Origin: Pseudomonadota bacterium
GTDB taxonomy: Bacteria > Pseudomonadota > Alphaproteobacteria > Puniceispirillales > Puniceispirillaceae
NCBI GenBank assembly: GCA_027620495.1
Contig: JAQCEA010000002.1
Span: forward strand, 62,001-126,000
DNA: 64,000 nucleotides
Reading direction: 5' to 3'
Every line of letters starts with the position of its first letter. Within the stretch, counting starts at the first letter, position 1. Made by a program: the position numbers and the translations under genes. The notes under the pieces were generated by a model. That model was given only the letters and a program-made list of their open reading frames with translations. It was not told the DNA's origin and did not search any database. Of the stretch, positions 37,349 through 46,995 are shown one piece after another.

Positions 37349-38458
37349 ATGTCATTAATGCTTTCGGTTGGGGCGCGGGTGCGCAAAAGTCCATTTTTTG
37401 CGGCAACGCGCAAAGCCGGGTTAACGGCGGCCAGCGTTTATAACCACATGTTTATGCCAACCAGCTATGGCGACCCGGCCGCTGAATATGACCGTCTGGT
37501 CAATGGCGTGGCCATGTGGGATGTGGCGGTTGAAAGACAGGTGGCGTTAAAAGGGCCTGACGCGCTGAAACTGGCGCGATTGCTGACCCCGCGTAACCTT
37601 GATGGGTTGGTGATCGGGCAGGGCAAATATGTGCCGATTTGCAATTATGATGGGGTGATTATCAATGACCCAGTATTGTTGCAGGTGGATGAGGATGAAA
37701 TCTGGTTGTCAATTGCCGATAGCGATATCGTGCTGTGGGCCGCGGCGATTGCTGGTGCGCACCGGCTGGATGTGCGTGTGTTTGAACCTGATGTGTCGCC
37801 ATTAGCCATTCAGGGGCCAAAATCGACTGATGTTGTTGCCGATCTATTTGGCGATTGGGTCAGGGAATTAAAATACTTTGGATTTCTGATCACCGAACTG
37901 GCGGGCATACCGCTTGTTGTGGCGCGGTCTGGATGGTCAAAACAAGGCGGGTTTGAACTGTATTTGCGAGACGGCCAGCGCGGGCAAGAATTATGGGATC
38001 TTGTCGCCAAGGCGGGCGCGCCTTATGGCATTGGCCCGGGAACGCCAAATTATGTCGAACGGCTGGAAAGCGGTCTGATTTCTTATGGGGCAGATACTGA
38101 TGCTGAAACAAATCCATTTGAACTAGGTATGGATAATTTTATCAATCTTGATCAGCCGCATGAATTTATTGGAAAATCAGCCCTAAAGGCCATTAAAGCA
38201 GCGGGTGTAAAACGGCGCTTCATCGGATTGTTAATTGATGGCGCACCATTTAAGGGCGGGAATGAACATCGCTGGGATGTGACATTAAACGGGGCCTATG
38301 CTGGGTTTGCCAGTGCCTGCGCCTATTCACCACGGGTCGGGTCTAATATTGGTGTCGGGCTGATATCGACGGCCGCAATTGCAGCGCCAGATGGTGTCGC
38401 AGTGATCACAGATGATGGCATCTTGCCAGCACGTGCCGCACCATTTCCACTGGTATAG
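37349..38458 (+). CDS. GcvT-fold protein, dimethylsulfoniopropionate demethylase (DmdA)-like
   Basis: 'RVRKSPFFAATRKAGLTAASVYNHMFMP', 'MWDVAVERQVALKGPDALKLARLLTPRNL', 'WLSIADSDIVLWAAAIA', 'EPDVSPLAIQGPKSTDVVADLFGDWVRELKYFGF' follow the DmdA pattern I recall. Confidence 0.72.
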   Translation: MSLMLSVGARVRKSPFFAATRKAGLTAASVYNHMFMPTSYGDPAAEYDRLVNGVAMWDVAVERQVALKGPDALKLARLLTPRNLDGLVIGQGKYVPICNYDGVIINDPVLLQVDEDEIWLSIADSDIVLWAAAIAGAHRLDVRVFEPDVSPLAIQGPKSTDVVADLFGDWVRELKYFGFLITELAGIPLVVARSGWSKQGGFELYLRDGQRGQELWDLVAKAGAPYGIGPGTPNYVERLESGLISYGADTDAETNPFELGMDNFINLDQPHEFIGKSALKAIKAAGVKRRFIGLLIDGAPFKGGNEHRWDVTLNGAYAGFASACAYSPRVGSNIGVGLISTAAIAAPDGVAVITDDGILPARAAPFPLV

Positions 38459-38552
38459 ACAGTCGTTTTATTCTTTTAGAGCGACCTTTTGCCGGATGGT
38501 GCCGTCTTTAAAAACCATCGTACATTCTGATGTTTGGTGCTAGACTCAGCGC

Positions 38553-39761
38553 ATGCATGGACATGAAGCTGAATTGTTAAACACCACCTTTTTGATGCTC
38601 AGCGCCATCGGTTGCGGTCTGGTGTTAAAATTGGTCAAACAGCCACCGCTTGTTGGCTATATTTTGGCTGGTCTGTTTATTGGCCCGTCTGGTATGGGGT
38701 TGATTGATTATTCTGCGGAAATTTCTTCGCTGGCAGAACTTGGCATTATTTTATTGCTTTTCATCATTGGCATGGAACTGTCGGTCAAGGCGTTTTTGAC
38801 CGTGGTCCGGCCAGCCGTTATTGCCACCATGGCACAAATTATGTGCAGCATTTTGCTGGCTTTTTTGGTGAGTTTTTATTTTTCATGGTCGGGGCCTCAA
38901 ATTTTACTTGTCGGGTTTATTCTGACCTTATCTTCGACCGCGGTTGCGTTGATGGTGCTTGATCAGCTGGGGCTGTTGCGGGCACATGTCGGGCAGTTGA
39001 CCGTTGGTGTACTTGTCGCGCAGGATATTGCTGTTGTGCCGATGCTGGTCTTTGCCGGTGCGGGGGCAGGCATGCTGGCAGAATGGCCATTACTGGTGAC
39101 GCGGATTGGGCTGGCGGTGACCGTATTAGGGGTGCTGTTATTTTGGATTGCTCGCACCGCAAGATTGCGTCTGCCATTTGGGCAGGGGCTGGAAGACAAT
39201 ATAGAATTGTCGGTTTTGCTTGGGCTGGGGCTGTGTTTTATGGCGGCCAGCCTCACCGGGTTTATGGGACTATCGCCGGTATTTGGTGCCTTTTGTGCCG
39301 GGCTTGCTATCAGCCATACAAATTTGCGCAAACCCATATTGGAAGCAACCCATCCCTTGCAATCACTTCTTATTGTTATTTTCTTTGTGTCGATCGGTCT
39401 GTTGGTTGACCTGAATTATGTGTCGACACATTGGGGCGTGATTTTGCTGGTGACGGTGGCGGTGCTGTGTCTGAAAACCATTTTGGGTTGGGTGCTATTA
39501 TATGTGGGGGGCGAACCTGCCGGACGGGCGCTTGTCTCGTCACTGATCATACCGCAAATTGGCGAATTCAGTTTTGTGTTGACGACAACTGGCGTTTCGT
39601 CTGGCATTTTTATAAGCGAGGAAGCTGATTTCTTGCTGGCCGTGATTGCCGCTAGCTTGTTTGTCTCGCCGATTTGGACGACAGTTTTGCATTATCTTGT
39701 TGTGCGATCAAAAATCCACCTTGTTGGCGAACCACAAACGCCGTCAAACCTGCCCACTTAA
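38553..39761 (+). CDS. Cation:proton antiporter (CPA2/KefB-like membrane domain)
   Basis: 'GYILAGLFIGPSGMGLI', 'FIIGMELSVKAF', 'TLSSTAVALMVLDQLGLL', 'VAQDIAVVPMLV', 'FFVSIGLLVDL'. Confidence 0.9.
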   Translation: MHGHEAELLNTTFLMLSAIGCGLVLKLVKQPPLVGYILAGLFIGPSGMGLIDYSAEISSLAELGIILLLFIIGMELSVKAFLTVVRPAVIATMAQIMCSILLAFLVSFYFSWSGPQILLVGFILTLSSTAVALMVLDQLGLLRAHVGQLTVGVLVAQDIAVVPMLVFAGAGAGMLAEWPLLVTRIGLAVTVLGVLLFWIARTARLRLPFGQGLEDNIELSVLLGLGLCFMAASLTGFMGLSPVFGAFCAGLAISHTNLRKPILEATHPLQSLLIVIFFVSIGLLVDLNYVSTHWGVILLVTVAVLCLKTILGWVLLYVGGEPAGRALVSSLIIPQIGEFSFVLTTTGVSSGIFISEEADFLLAVIAASLFVSPIWTTVLHYLVVRSKIHLVGEPQTPSNLPT

Positions 39762-39779
39762 ATGTGAATTTGGTGCAAA

Positions 39780-39819
39780 GGCCATTAAAAATGGCCGCCC
39801 GTTTTATCTGGCGGCCATT
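39780..39819 (-). terminator. Overlapping alternative hairpins between convergent genes; likely cspA terminator on the minus strand
   Basis: GGCCATT-AAA-AATGGCC and AATGGCCGCC-N10-GGCGGCCATT share the middle arm; on the minus strand the larger stem ends in ATTTTT. Confidence 0.65.
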
Positions 39820-39872
39820 GTCTAAACATGGTGATTTAACCAACGTTCGTGTTTGTCTGGCAGTATCCGTAA

Positions 39873-40082
39873 TTAATCGACAAGACCGAGGCCAACTGCG
39901 GCCATTTTGCCATTACGCTGCTCTTCGAGTTCATAGGTCACTTTTTGACCTTCATTCAGGCCATTCAGGCCAGAATTTTGAACCGCGGTGATATGTACAA
40001 ACACATCATTGTCGCCTTCATCAGGATTGATAAAGCCGTAACCTTTTTGGGTGTTAAACCACTTGACAGTACCCTGTGCCAT
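39873..40082 (-). CDS. cspA: Cold-shock protein (CspA family)
   Basis: 'MAQGTVKWFNTQKGYGFINPDEGDNDVFVHITAVQNSGL'. Confidence 0.95.
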   Translation of the reverse strand: MAQGTVKWFNTQKGYGFINPDEGDNDVFVHITAVQNSGLNGLNEGQKVTYELEEQRNGKMAAVGLGLVD

Positions 40083-40381
40083 TTATTTAGTCTCCAACCT
40101 CAGCTTTGACCTGCCGTTAGTCTGCAAGCTGACTATTTCTGAACGCGACTTCTATGCGGCTGTGAATCTTTGGTTGGATCCTAGTCTCATAAAGCCCTTC
40201 GGCCCCTTCCATATGGGGACAGCAACAAATAAAGTCAAATATTAAATCAACAATATCTGATTTGCCGGGCAGCTACGACATCCGGTTTCTTGCTGAATAT
40301 CAAATTTGAATAGCGAATTTTTCCAATAGGTTTATATGTTTTGGTTTCTTACCGATAAATCTGCTTGATAAAGGATATAGC

Positions 40382-41284
40382 ATGGGCGGATCTGTGCAGA
40401 ACCGTGCAAGCGGTGTTTTATTTGCGTTAAGTGCCGGTATTTTATGGGGATTTGTGCCGGTTTACATCCATTTCCTTGGTGATGTTGACCCGCTGGAAAT
40501 TGTCGCACACCGATCTTTGTGGTCACTTGTGCTGCTGTTTGCTTTGGTTGCATGGCGGCGACATATCAGCCTCGCGTTGCAGATTTTCTTTAATAAGAAA
40601 TTACTGGTCAGCTTTATCATCACCACATGTTTTTTGTCGGCAAATTGGACCATTTATGTGTATGCGGTGCAATCTGGCCATGTTGTCAGCGCGGCGTTGG
40701 GCTATTTCGTCTATCCGATTTGTACGGTGTTACTTGGCATTGCTGTTTTGGGCGAACGCTTGGATCGCTGGGCGTGGCTAGCGGTTTGCTGTGTCACCTT
40801 TGGGGTGCTGGTAAAGGCCTTTCTCATTGCTGGTGTGCCATGGGTTGCCTTGTCGGTCGCGGTAACATTTTCGCTTTATGCTGTGGCACGGAAACGCCTT
40901 AAAATTGACCCGATTTTGGGGTTATTCGTCGAAACATTGATCTTGCTTCCGGTAACGCTTGGCTTTTTTGGCTGGTTGGCGTGGTCTGGCCAGCCTTTAT
41001 TTTTTGGTGGTGGCACGAAATTTGTTTTGTTGGCGATGTTCGTGGGTGTGTTAACGGTGGTGCCATTGATCCTGTTTCATGCTGGTAATCAATTGCTGAG
41101 CATGACAACGGCAAGCCTGCTTTTTTACAGCAATCCAACAACGCAGCTTTTGATCGCGACATTGCTGTTTGGTGAGGCATTTGCGGTGCAAGATTTGCTG
41201 GCGTTTGGGCCAATCTGGCTGGGCATTGCGGTGTATTTTGTCACACGGCCAAAGCCGGTTCGCCCGGCCTTGCCAACGGGATAA
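40382..41284 (+). CDS. rarD: EamA family transporter RarD
   Basis: 'GVLFALSAGILWGFVPVYIHFLGDVDPLEIVAHRSLWSL', 'SANWTIYVYAV', 'ALGYFVYPI'. Confidence 0.9.
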   Translation: MGGSVQNRASGVLFALSAGILWGFVPVYIHFLGDVDPLEIVAHRSLWSLVLLFALVAWRRHISLALQIFFNKKLLVSFIITTCFLSANWTIYVYAVQSGHVVSAALGYFVYPICTVLLGIAVLGERLDRWAWLAVCCVTFGVLVKAFLIAGVPWVALSVAVTFSLYAVARKRLKIDPILGLFVETLILLPVTLGFFGWLAWSGQPLFFGGGTKFVLLAMFVGVLTVVPLILFHAGNQLLSMTTASLLFYSNPTTQLLIATLLFGEAFAVQDLLAFGPIWLGIAVYFVTRPKPVRPALPTG

Positions 41285-41312
41285 AAAAATAGCCAGAGCC
41301 GGGCCCTGACTA
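41284..41312 (-). terminator. Intrinsic terminator for minus-strand PPIase/USP unit
   Basis: On the minus strand TAGTCAGGGCCCGGCTCTGGCTA imperfect hairpin followed by TTTTTTT; positioned after the PPIase stop at 41361. Confidence 0.7.
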
Positions 41313-41360
41313 TGATTTATTTGAAAGATGGCGTGCCATCAATGGGTTTATGTATTTGGC

Positions 41361-41906
41361 TTAATCAATAACCGAGGCAGAGATAATCTGGTCAGGTTCA
41401 GCAGGCGGTTGGCCAGCGGCAAGCTTTTCAACAGCTTCCATGCCGCGTTCTACCTGTCCCCATACAGTATATTGACCAGTAAGGTGTCCACACCCGTCAA
41501 AACAGATGAAAAACTGGCTATCGCCGCTGTTCGGGCTTGATGACCGGGCCATGCCAACCGTACCAACACGGTATTCATAATCGGTAAATTCGGCATCCAG
41601 ATTGGTGCCAGATCCGCCCATGCCAGTGCCTGTCGGGTCACCGGTTTGGGCCATAAAGCCTGGGATAACGCGGTGGAAAATAATGCCGTCGTAAAATCCA
41701 GACGATGCCAGTTCAGCGATGCGGTTGACATGGTTTGGCGCTAATTCGGGTAAAAATGCAATCTCCACCTGCCCTTGGGATGTTTCAAGAAGCAGCTTTT
41801 TGCCAGCGTTGGCAGATGATGTTTCGCTCATAAATAGTAATCCTATCGCTAAAAGACCCAGTCGTTTTAAGTGCATGTTTTGCCCCTTACCGTGTTTTGT
41901 GATCAA
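41361..41906 (-). CDS. Peptidyl-prolyl cis-trans isomerase, cyclophilin type, secreted (start possibly 41876)
   Basis: 'FYDGIIFHRVIPGFMAQTGDPTGTGMGGSG', 'MARSSSPNSGDSQFFICF'. Confidence 0.93.
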   Translation of the reverse strand: MITKHGKGQNMHLKRLGLLAIGLLFMSETSSANAGKKLLLETSQGQVEIAFLPELAPNHVNRIAELASSGFYDGIIFHRVIPGFMAQTGDPTGTGMGGSGTNLDAEFTDYEYRVGTVGMARSSSPNSGDSQFFICFDGCGHLTGQYTVWGQVERGMEAVEKLAAGQPPAEPDQIISASVID

Positions 41907-42382
41907 AACAGGGCGTCAAGTTGTTCATCAGTTAGATTGCCCGGCACAACGGTGATTGGCACCCGGCAACGTGACGCGCCTTTGGCCATCAAAAAGTTGA
42001 TAAGCGGGCCAGCATTTTCTGATTTTGTATCAGCGCCCAGAACCAGCAAGCTGATGTCAGGCTCTTCATCGATCAGCGCCAATAATTCATCTTTAATATC
42101 GCCCTCGCGCACATATAAGACGGGCGTGCCTTTGGTCAGATTTTTCGCATAATCAGCGTGAATGGCCATTTTTGCTTCGGCATTCTCGCGCGCTTCGGCA
42201 CGCATTAATTCTCCAACACCAGCCCAATATTCAAATTCGGCTGGGGCAATGCAATACATCAAGGCCACACGTCCACCAACGGTGCGGGCGCGCCCACAAG
42301 CAAATTGTAGCGCCTGATGCATTTCTTCACTGTCGTCAACGACAACGAGAAATACCGGTTCCTTTTTCTTTCCCTTCGTCAT
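41903..42382 (-). CDS. Universal stress protein family
   Basis: 'FLVVVDDSEEMHQALQFACGRAR', 'DISLLVLGADTKS...CRVPITVVPG'. Confidence 0.88.
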   Translation of the reverse strand: MTKGKKKEPVFLVVVDDSEEMHQALQFACGRARTVGGRVALMYCIAPAEFEYWAGVGELMRAEARENAEAKMAIHADYAKNLTKGTPVLYVREGDIKDELLALIDEEPDISLLVLGADTKSENAGPLINFLMAKGASRCRVPITVVPGNLTDEQLDALF

Positions 42383-42428
42383 GTTTTGTCCCCAATGAAT
42401 TTTTATCGGTGCAAGTAATTTTGCGTTG

Positions 42429-43199
42429 TTAGCCGCGCCGGAATGCTGCCGCGGCCAGCCAGCCCGCCGCTACGGCAAAGGCGATGGCGAATAAACCATA
42501 AAACAAAGAATAGTCATGTGCAAAATTATAGATCATCGCACTCAACCCGCCTTTTTTTATGTAAATATTAGTCTGGCTCTCGCTGAAGACAACGCCGTCA
42601 CGAAACTGCAAAATGCGCACATCATAAATGCCGGAAATGACATTTGCCGGCAGTTGCACATCGGCTCTGAATAACGCGCCATCTGTCAGCTTTACAGACC
42701 CGACTTCTGCTGGCCACAGCCCGGTTGATGCCATGTTGCGGGCAAAGGATTGTAAAAATTTACCAGCATCGGGTTTTTCGGTGCCGGGCCGTGGTTTTTC
42801 AGGCTGAAGTTGCAATTTTAATTTGTCAGCGCCGATTTGCAGTTGGCCCAATGTATCGACATTGGCAATGTCGGCAAGTGGCCGCGTGGCAAGGATTTGA
42901 TACAGGCTTGGTGCATCTTTCCAAATATTGGTTTCCACGTTGATCCAAATGCCGCCAACCTGGGCCTTGCGGCGCTGGGCGACATCGGTTGGTGGGCCGC
43001 TAACCACAACAATAATGTCATCGGTCTCACGGCCATCCACCGCGCCAAATAACAACAGCTCGGTACCATGAAACCCGCTGGTGATCGAAACATTAGACTG
43101 GGACAAATCAGCCACAACACGGCCAGCATGGGCTGGGACTAGGCTGGCGGCAAGCATGCCGCAGATGGTCAGCATGTAAATAGCAACGGCGCGGATCAT
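42429..43199 (-). CDS. TIGR02186 family protein (predicted transmembrane)
   Basis: 'VVADLSQSNVSITSGFHGTELLLFGAV', 'IVVVSGPPTDVAQRRKAQVGGIWIN', single C-terminal TM; next to TauE/SafE. Confidence 0.82.
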   Translation of the reverse strand: MIRAVAIYMLTICGMLAASLVPAHAGRVVADLSQSNVSITSGFHGTELLLFGAVDGRETDDIIVVVSGPPTDVAQRRKAQVGGIWINVETNIWKDAPSLYQILATRPLADIANVDTLGQLQIGADKLKLQLQPEKPRPGTEKPDAGKFLQSFARNMASTGLWPAEVGSVKLTDGALFRADVQLPANVISGIYDVRILQFRDGVVFSESQTNIYIKKGGLSAMIYNFAHDYSLFYGLFAIAFAVAAGWLAAAAFRRG

Positions 43200-44110
43200 T
43201 TTAACAGCTCCACGCTGAATAAATCACTTGGCTGCATCGCCAAATCAAATGCTAGTTTCAGGCATACCGTCAACACCATCAGCGCTAGCAAGCCCCGCAA
43301 TTGTTCGCCGCGCAACAACGCCCCGGCGCGGGTGCCAAATTGTGCACCAATGACGGCGCCAAACAACAACAAACCAGCCAACATAAAATCGACAGTTTGG
43401 GTTTGAACGGATTGCAACAGGGTTACGTTGGCTGTCACAAAAATAATTTGAAATAGTGACGTGCCAACCACAACCGAGGTCGGCATGCCAAGCAAATAAA
43501 TCATCGCTGGCACCATAATAAAGCCGCCGCCAACACCCATAATCGCCGCCAACAAGCCAACAAAGGCACCAATCGCCAGCGGCAAGAGCGCGCTGATATA
43601 GAGCTTGGAACGCCGAAAGCGCATTTTCAGCGGCAATCCATGAAGCCAGTTATGCTGGTGCAGTTTGCGCCGCGGTGCCCCGGGCCGACGTGACCGCAAA
43701 ATCGCACGGACACTTTCCAGCAGCATTAACCCGCCAATAATGCCAAGAAACACCACATAAGAAAGTTTAATGACCAGATCAATCTGTCCCATATCGCGCA
43801 GATATTTAAACAGCATCACGCCCAAGGATGATCCAACCACACCCCCGGCCAACAAAATGCCGCCCATTTTGAAATCTACATTGCCGCGCCGCATATGCGC
43901 CAATACCCCGGATACCGAGGAGGCAACGATTTGGTTGGCTTCAGTCGCCACAGCAACCGCCGGTGGCACACCAAAGAAAATCAATAGCGGTGTCATCAAA
44001 AAGCCGCCACCCACGCCAAACAGCCCAGATAAAAATCCAACACCGCCGCCAAGACCAAAGATGATGCCGATATGCATCGAAATTTCAGCGATGGGAAGAT
44101 AAATATACAT
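43196..44110 (-). CDS. Sulfite exporter TauE/SafE family protein
   Basis: 'VGFLSGLFGVGGGFLMTPLLIFFGVPPAVAVATEANQIVASSVSG', 'GVGGGFIMVPAMIYLLGMPTSVVVGTSLFQIIF'. Confidence 0.92.
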   Translation of the reverse strand: MYIYLPIAEISMHIGIIFGLGGGVGFLSGLFGVGGGFLMTPLLIFFGVPPAVAVATEANQIVASSVSGVLAHMRRGNVDFKMGGILLAGGVVGSSLGVMLFKYLRDMGQIDLVIKLSYVVFLGIIGGLMLLESVRAILRSRRPGAPRRKLHQHNWLHGLPLKMRFRRSKLYISALLPLAIGAFVGLLAAIMGVGGGFIMVPAMIYLLGMPTSVVVGTSLFQIIFVTANVTLLQSVQTQTVDFMLAGLLLFGAVIGAQFGTRAGALLRGEQLRGLLALMVLTVCLKLAFDLAMQPSDLFSVELLK

Positions 44111-44383
44111 TTATACCGTCAACAACGAAAACATCTGTGTTTGGGGCCATCAGCACACCGCGTTGGTTGCTAATGGCGTTGTGCTTCGCACAGTGATGCA
44201 CAAGTTTCAAGAATAATTCTGCATTTCGTTTGAATTTAACTGTTTTGGAGTCGCGGATATGTTCTGCGGCAACGAAAAAATGCCGCCTCAATGTTACCCT
44301 CAGCATAAATTGGACTCAACACTAGGCCCATTGGCATCATGTTAATCAGGCCAGAGTTTCTTTTTGCCGCATAAATTTTTGGC

Positions 44384-44713
44384 CTAATGTCGCCGTGGCC
44401 GCATGACCGGGTCGTGGTCATAAATGTGCGATAAGAGCCGCAAAATCCGCAATACGTCGGTATCGTCAATCGAATAATAAATTGTCTGCGACTCGCGCCT
44501 AGTGCGGACAATATTGGCCCGGCGCAACCGGCCAAGATGTTGGGATAGGGCCGATTGACTCAAATTGGCAATGATGGATTCAAGTTCAGACATCGACCGT
44601 TCTCTGCCATCGGCCAATTCATTGAGTATTCGAAGACGTTTTGAATTGCCAATCGCCCGCAAAACGTTTGTCACTTTGGATTGTTCGCTTTCTGTATCTG
44701 GCAATCTTGCCAT
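44384..44713 (-). CDS. ArsR family winged-helix transcriptional regulator (ORF extends to 44752)
   Basis: 'VLRAIGNSKRLRILNELADGRERSMSELESIIANLSQSALSQHLGRLRRANIVRTRRESQTIYYSI'. Confidence 0.88.
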   Translation of the reverse strand: MARLPDTESEQSKVTNVLRAIGNSKRLRILNELADGRERSMSELESIIANLSQSALSQHLGRLRRANIVRTRRESQTIYYSIDDTDVLRILRLLSHIYDHDPVMRPRRH

Positions 44714-44950
44714 GATGGTCTCTCCTGCGTGGACATGTCCAGCCCACAACATTAGAGGAAAAAGGTTATTAAACTTTTAACGGCGCACCAAAATACGCAC
44801 CTAACCGCAATTTTTTTGGGTAGGTGGTGACCTGTTTGACAAAGCCAAACCGCCGATGGCGTCATCTAATCGATCAATTTGATTAGCCCGCTTTGTTGGT
44901 TACGGCTAGATGATTTGCCGATTTGGTTCATTGGTAAGACATGCGACAGA

Positions 44951-45712
44951 TTACACCCGGTGGTTGGCTGAACGTTCATGCATCGGGGCCAGCGGATAAA
45001 TTAACCGCTGAAATGGCTGTCGTCCCAAAGAATCAATCTTCATCAAACCGTGATGGTACAGTGGTGATCTGATGGCGAGTGCGGCTTCAAACACGGTCGA
45101 GAGCCATTCCCCAGCGGCGCGTGGCAGGCATTCTTCAAAAGTTTCGCCAAGCTGTGGCGTCTGTGATGGCCAGATCAGGTTTTCCGGCCGTGCAATAAAG
45201 CTGAGCTTCATTGACATGGTCTGGCCAATCGATACCAAATTCTGAATATCGGCTTCACTGACCCGCAACAGGGCGGTTGGCGCATCAAGGCTGCCAAGTG
45301 ATAATTGCCCCAATCTAAGTAAATTTTGCGGCAATATATCAATGTCGAGCAACCCGCCGGTCAAAATTTCGATGCGACTGTTAAAATAGGGCGCAAATTC
45401 GCTTTCGCGTCTGTTCAGCGCCATTTGCGATAGCATGATACATAGTTGGGACCGTGTATAATTGCCGCGATTAAATGCACCTTTGCCATCCAGTTCCATG
45501 GTTGTTTCAACAACGCGCAAGCTGCGGATCAACACCGACAAGGCAAGGGCGGTGGGGTTTGCCGATAAGTTAACGACAAATGATTTATTGTCGCGTTTGA
45601 TATGCGCCCCGCCGTCAGGTGGGGTTGGTTCAACTGACGGTTGAGTGATGCCATCTGCATTGATGGTAATATGTGCACGCATCAGCCCGTAACTCTGTTT
45701 CGCGCCAGCCAT
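44951..45712 (-). CDS. Hypothetical protein, 253 aa
   Basis: Long ORF on the minus strand with no compelling overlapping alternative; no family recognised. Confidence 0.6.
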   Translation of the reverse strand: MAGAKQSYGLMRAHITINADGITQPSVEPTPPDGGAHIKRDNKSFVVNLSANPTALALSVLIRSLRVVETTMELDGKGAFNRGNYTRSQLCIMLSQMALNRRESEFAPYFNSRIEILTGGLLDIDILPQNLLRLGQLSLGSLDAPTALLRVSEADIQNLVSIGQTMSMKLSFIARPENLIWPSQTPQLGETFEECLPRAAGEWLSTVFEAALAIRSPLYHHGLMKIDSLGRQPFQRLIYPLAPMHERSANHRV

Positions 45713-45812
45713 AAACAGGCGCTGTCAGAATCAACATCGCACAGAAAAGTTTATAAAAAGTTTACAGAAAATAATGTCGTGATATGTCGGGTCAGTCTTG
45801 GTAGGATACGCC

Positions 45813-46337
45813 ATGCAAAAAGACACGCAAAAACAAAAAGAGTTTGACCATATTGGGCGCGCGGTCGAACAGCAATTTAATATCAAAATTGCTGGCGATG
45901 GGCGGTGGTTTCACGATGGTGGTGAAATTCACCGCAAAGCCTTGGTAAAGCTATTTTCAACCGTGTTAAAACGTGATTCTGACGGGGTATTTTGGCTTGA
46001 AACACCGGTCGAAAAAGGGCGCATTGAGGTTGAAGATGCCCCATTTATTGCAACCGCATTGACGGTCGATCAAACCGATGGCGCAACCCCGGACAGGCAG
46101 CCCGCACTGTATTTTACCACCAATGTTGATGATCATGTGCCGCTTGACACCGCGCATCCATTGCACATGCTGCCAAGCCCGGACGGGTCTGGTTTGCGGC
46201 CCTATATTGTGGTTCGTGATGGGTTGTTCGCCAAACTCAGCCGGCCTGTCTATTATGAACTTGCGGCCCGGGCCATAGCTGGCGATGATGGGCGTCTTGG
46301 CGTTTGGAGCCGTAATCATTTTTTTACCTTGGAATGA
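45813..46337 (+). CDS. DUF1285 domain-containing protein
   Basis: 'WFHDGGEIHRKALVKLFSTVLKRDSDGVFWLETPVEKGRIEVEDAPFIA', 'YELAARA...LGVWSRNHFFTLE'. Confidence 0.85.
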   Translation: MQKDTQKQKEFDHIGRAVEQQFNIKIAGDGRWFHDGGEIHRKALVKLFSTVLKRDSDGVFWLETPVEKGRIEVEDAPFIATALTVDQTDGATPDRQPALYFTTNVDDHVPLDTAHPLHMLPSPDGSGLRPYIVVRDGLFAKLSRPVYYELAARAIAGDDGRLGVWSRNHFFTLE

Positions 46338-46978
46338 TAATGCCGGTGACCGTTCCTGTATCTGACAAAACGCATTATGATGCCATTGCGCGGCAGTTAT
46401 TGGCCTGTCTTGATGCGCCCCCAGATGGGCTTGACCGGCCCCAGATGAAAAATGGCCGCGATGATGACCGGCTGGCGGCTATTCTGGTACCGCTGATCTG
46501 GCGCGATTCTGACTGGCAAATTTTGATGACCAAGCGTGCGGCACATTTATCGCATCATGCTGGGCAAATTAGTTTTCCCGGTGGGGCGCTTGATGCCAGT
46601 GATGAGGGGTTGATTGATACCGCGCTGCGTGAGGCGCATGAAGAAATCAGTCTGGCGCCACCATCGGTCAGGGTTATGGGCAGCTTGTTGCCAGTGCGAA
46701 GCCCGGCTGGGTTTATCGTACAGCCAATCGTTGGTATGATTGGCGGCGATATTTTCAATGAGCTGCGGCCTGACCCAGCTGAGGTGGACAGTATCTTTAC
46801 CTTGCCGCTGGCGCATATCGGCCAGCCTGATAATTTTTCACTGGTGCCGCGTCAAACCGAAGGGCGTGATAATAGTTACTGGGTGGTCTCGCATCCTGAA
46901 CATTATATCTGGGGATTATCAGCGCGGGTGTTAAATGATTTGCGTCAACGTCTTTATCACGGTCAAACTTTAGCTTGA
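46334..46978 (+). CDS. CoA pyrophosphatase (NUDIX hydrolase)
   Basis: 'LSHHAGQISFPGGALDASDEGLIDTALREAHEEISL' Nudix box. Confidence 0.9.
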   Translation: MIMPVTVPVSDKTHYDAIARQLLACLDAPPDGLDRPQMKNGRDDDRLAAILVPLIWRDSDWQILMTKRAAHLSHHAGQISFPGGALDASDEGLIDTALREAHEEISLAPPSVRVMGSLLPVRSPAGFIVQPIVGMIGGDIFNELRPDPAEVDSIFTLPLAHIGQPDNFSLVPRQTEGRDNSYWVVSHPEHYIWGLSARVLNDLRQRLYHGQTLA

Positions 46979-46995
46979 TGTGAGCGGAGCGATAC

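Noticed and set aside
44820-44950. Possible tRNA or small RNA in the gap upstream of the ArsR gene
   Set aside because: A short palindrome (CTAATC-N9-GATTAG) is present but no cloverleaf or T-loop sequence could be assembled.
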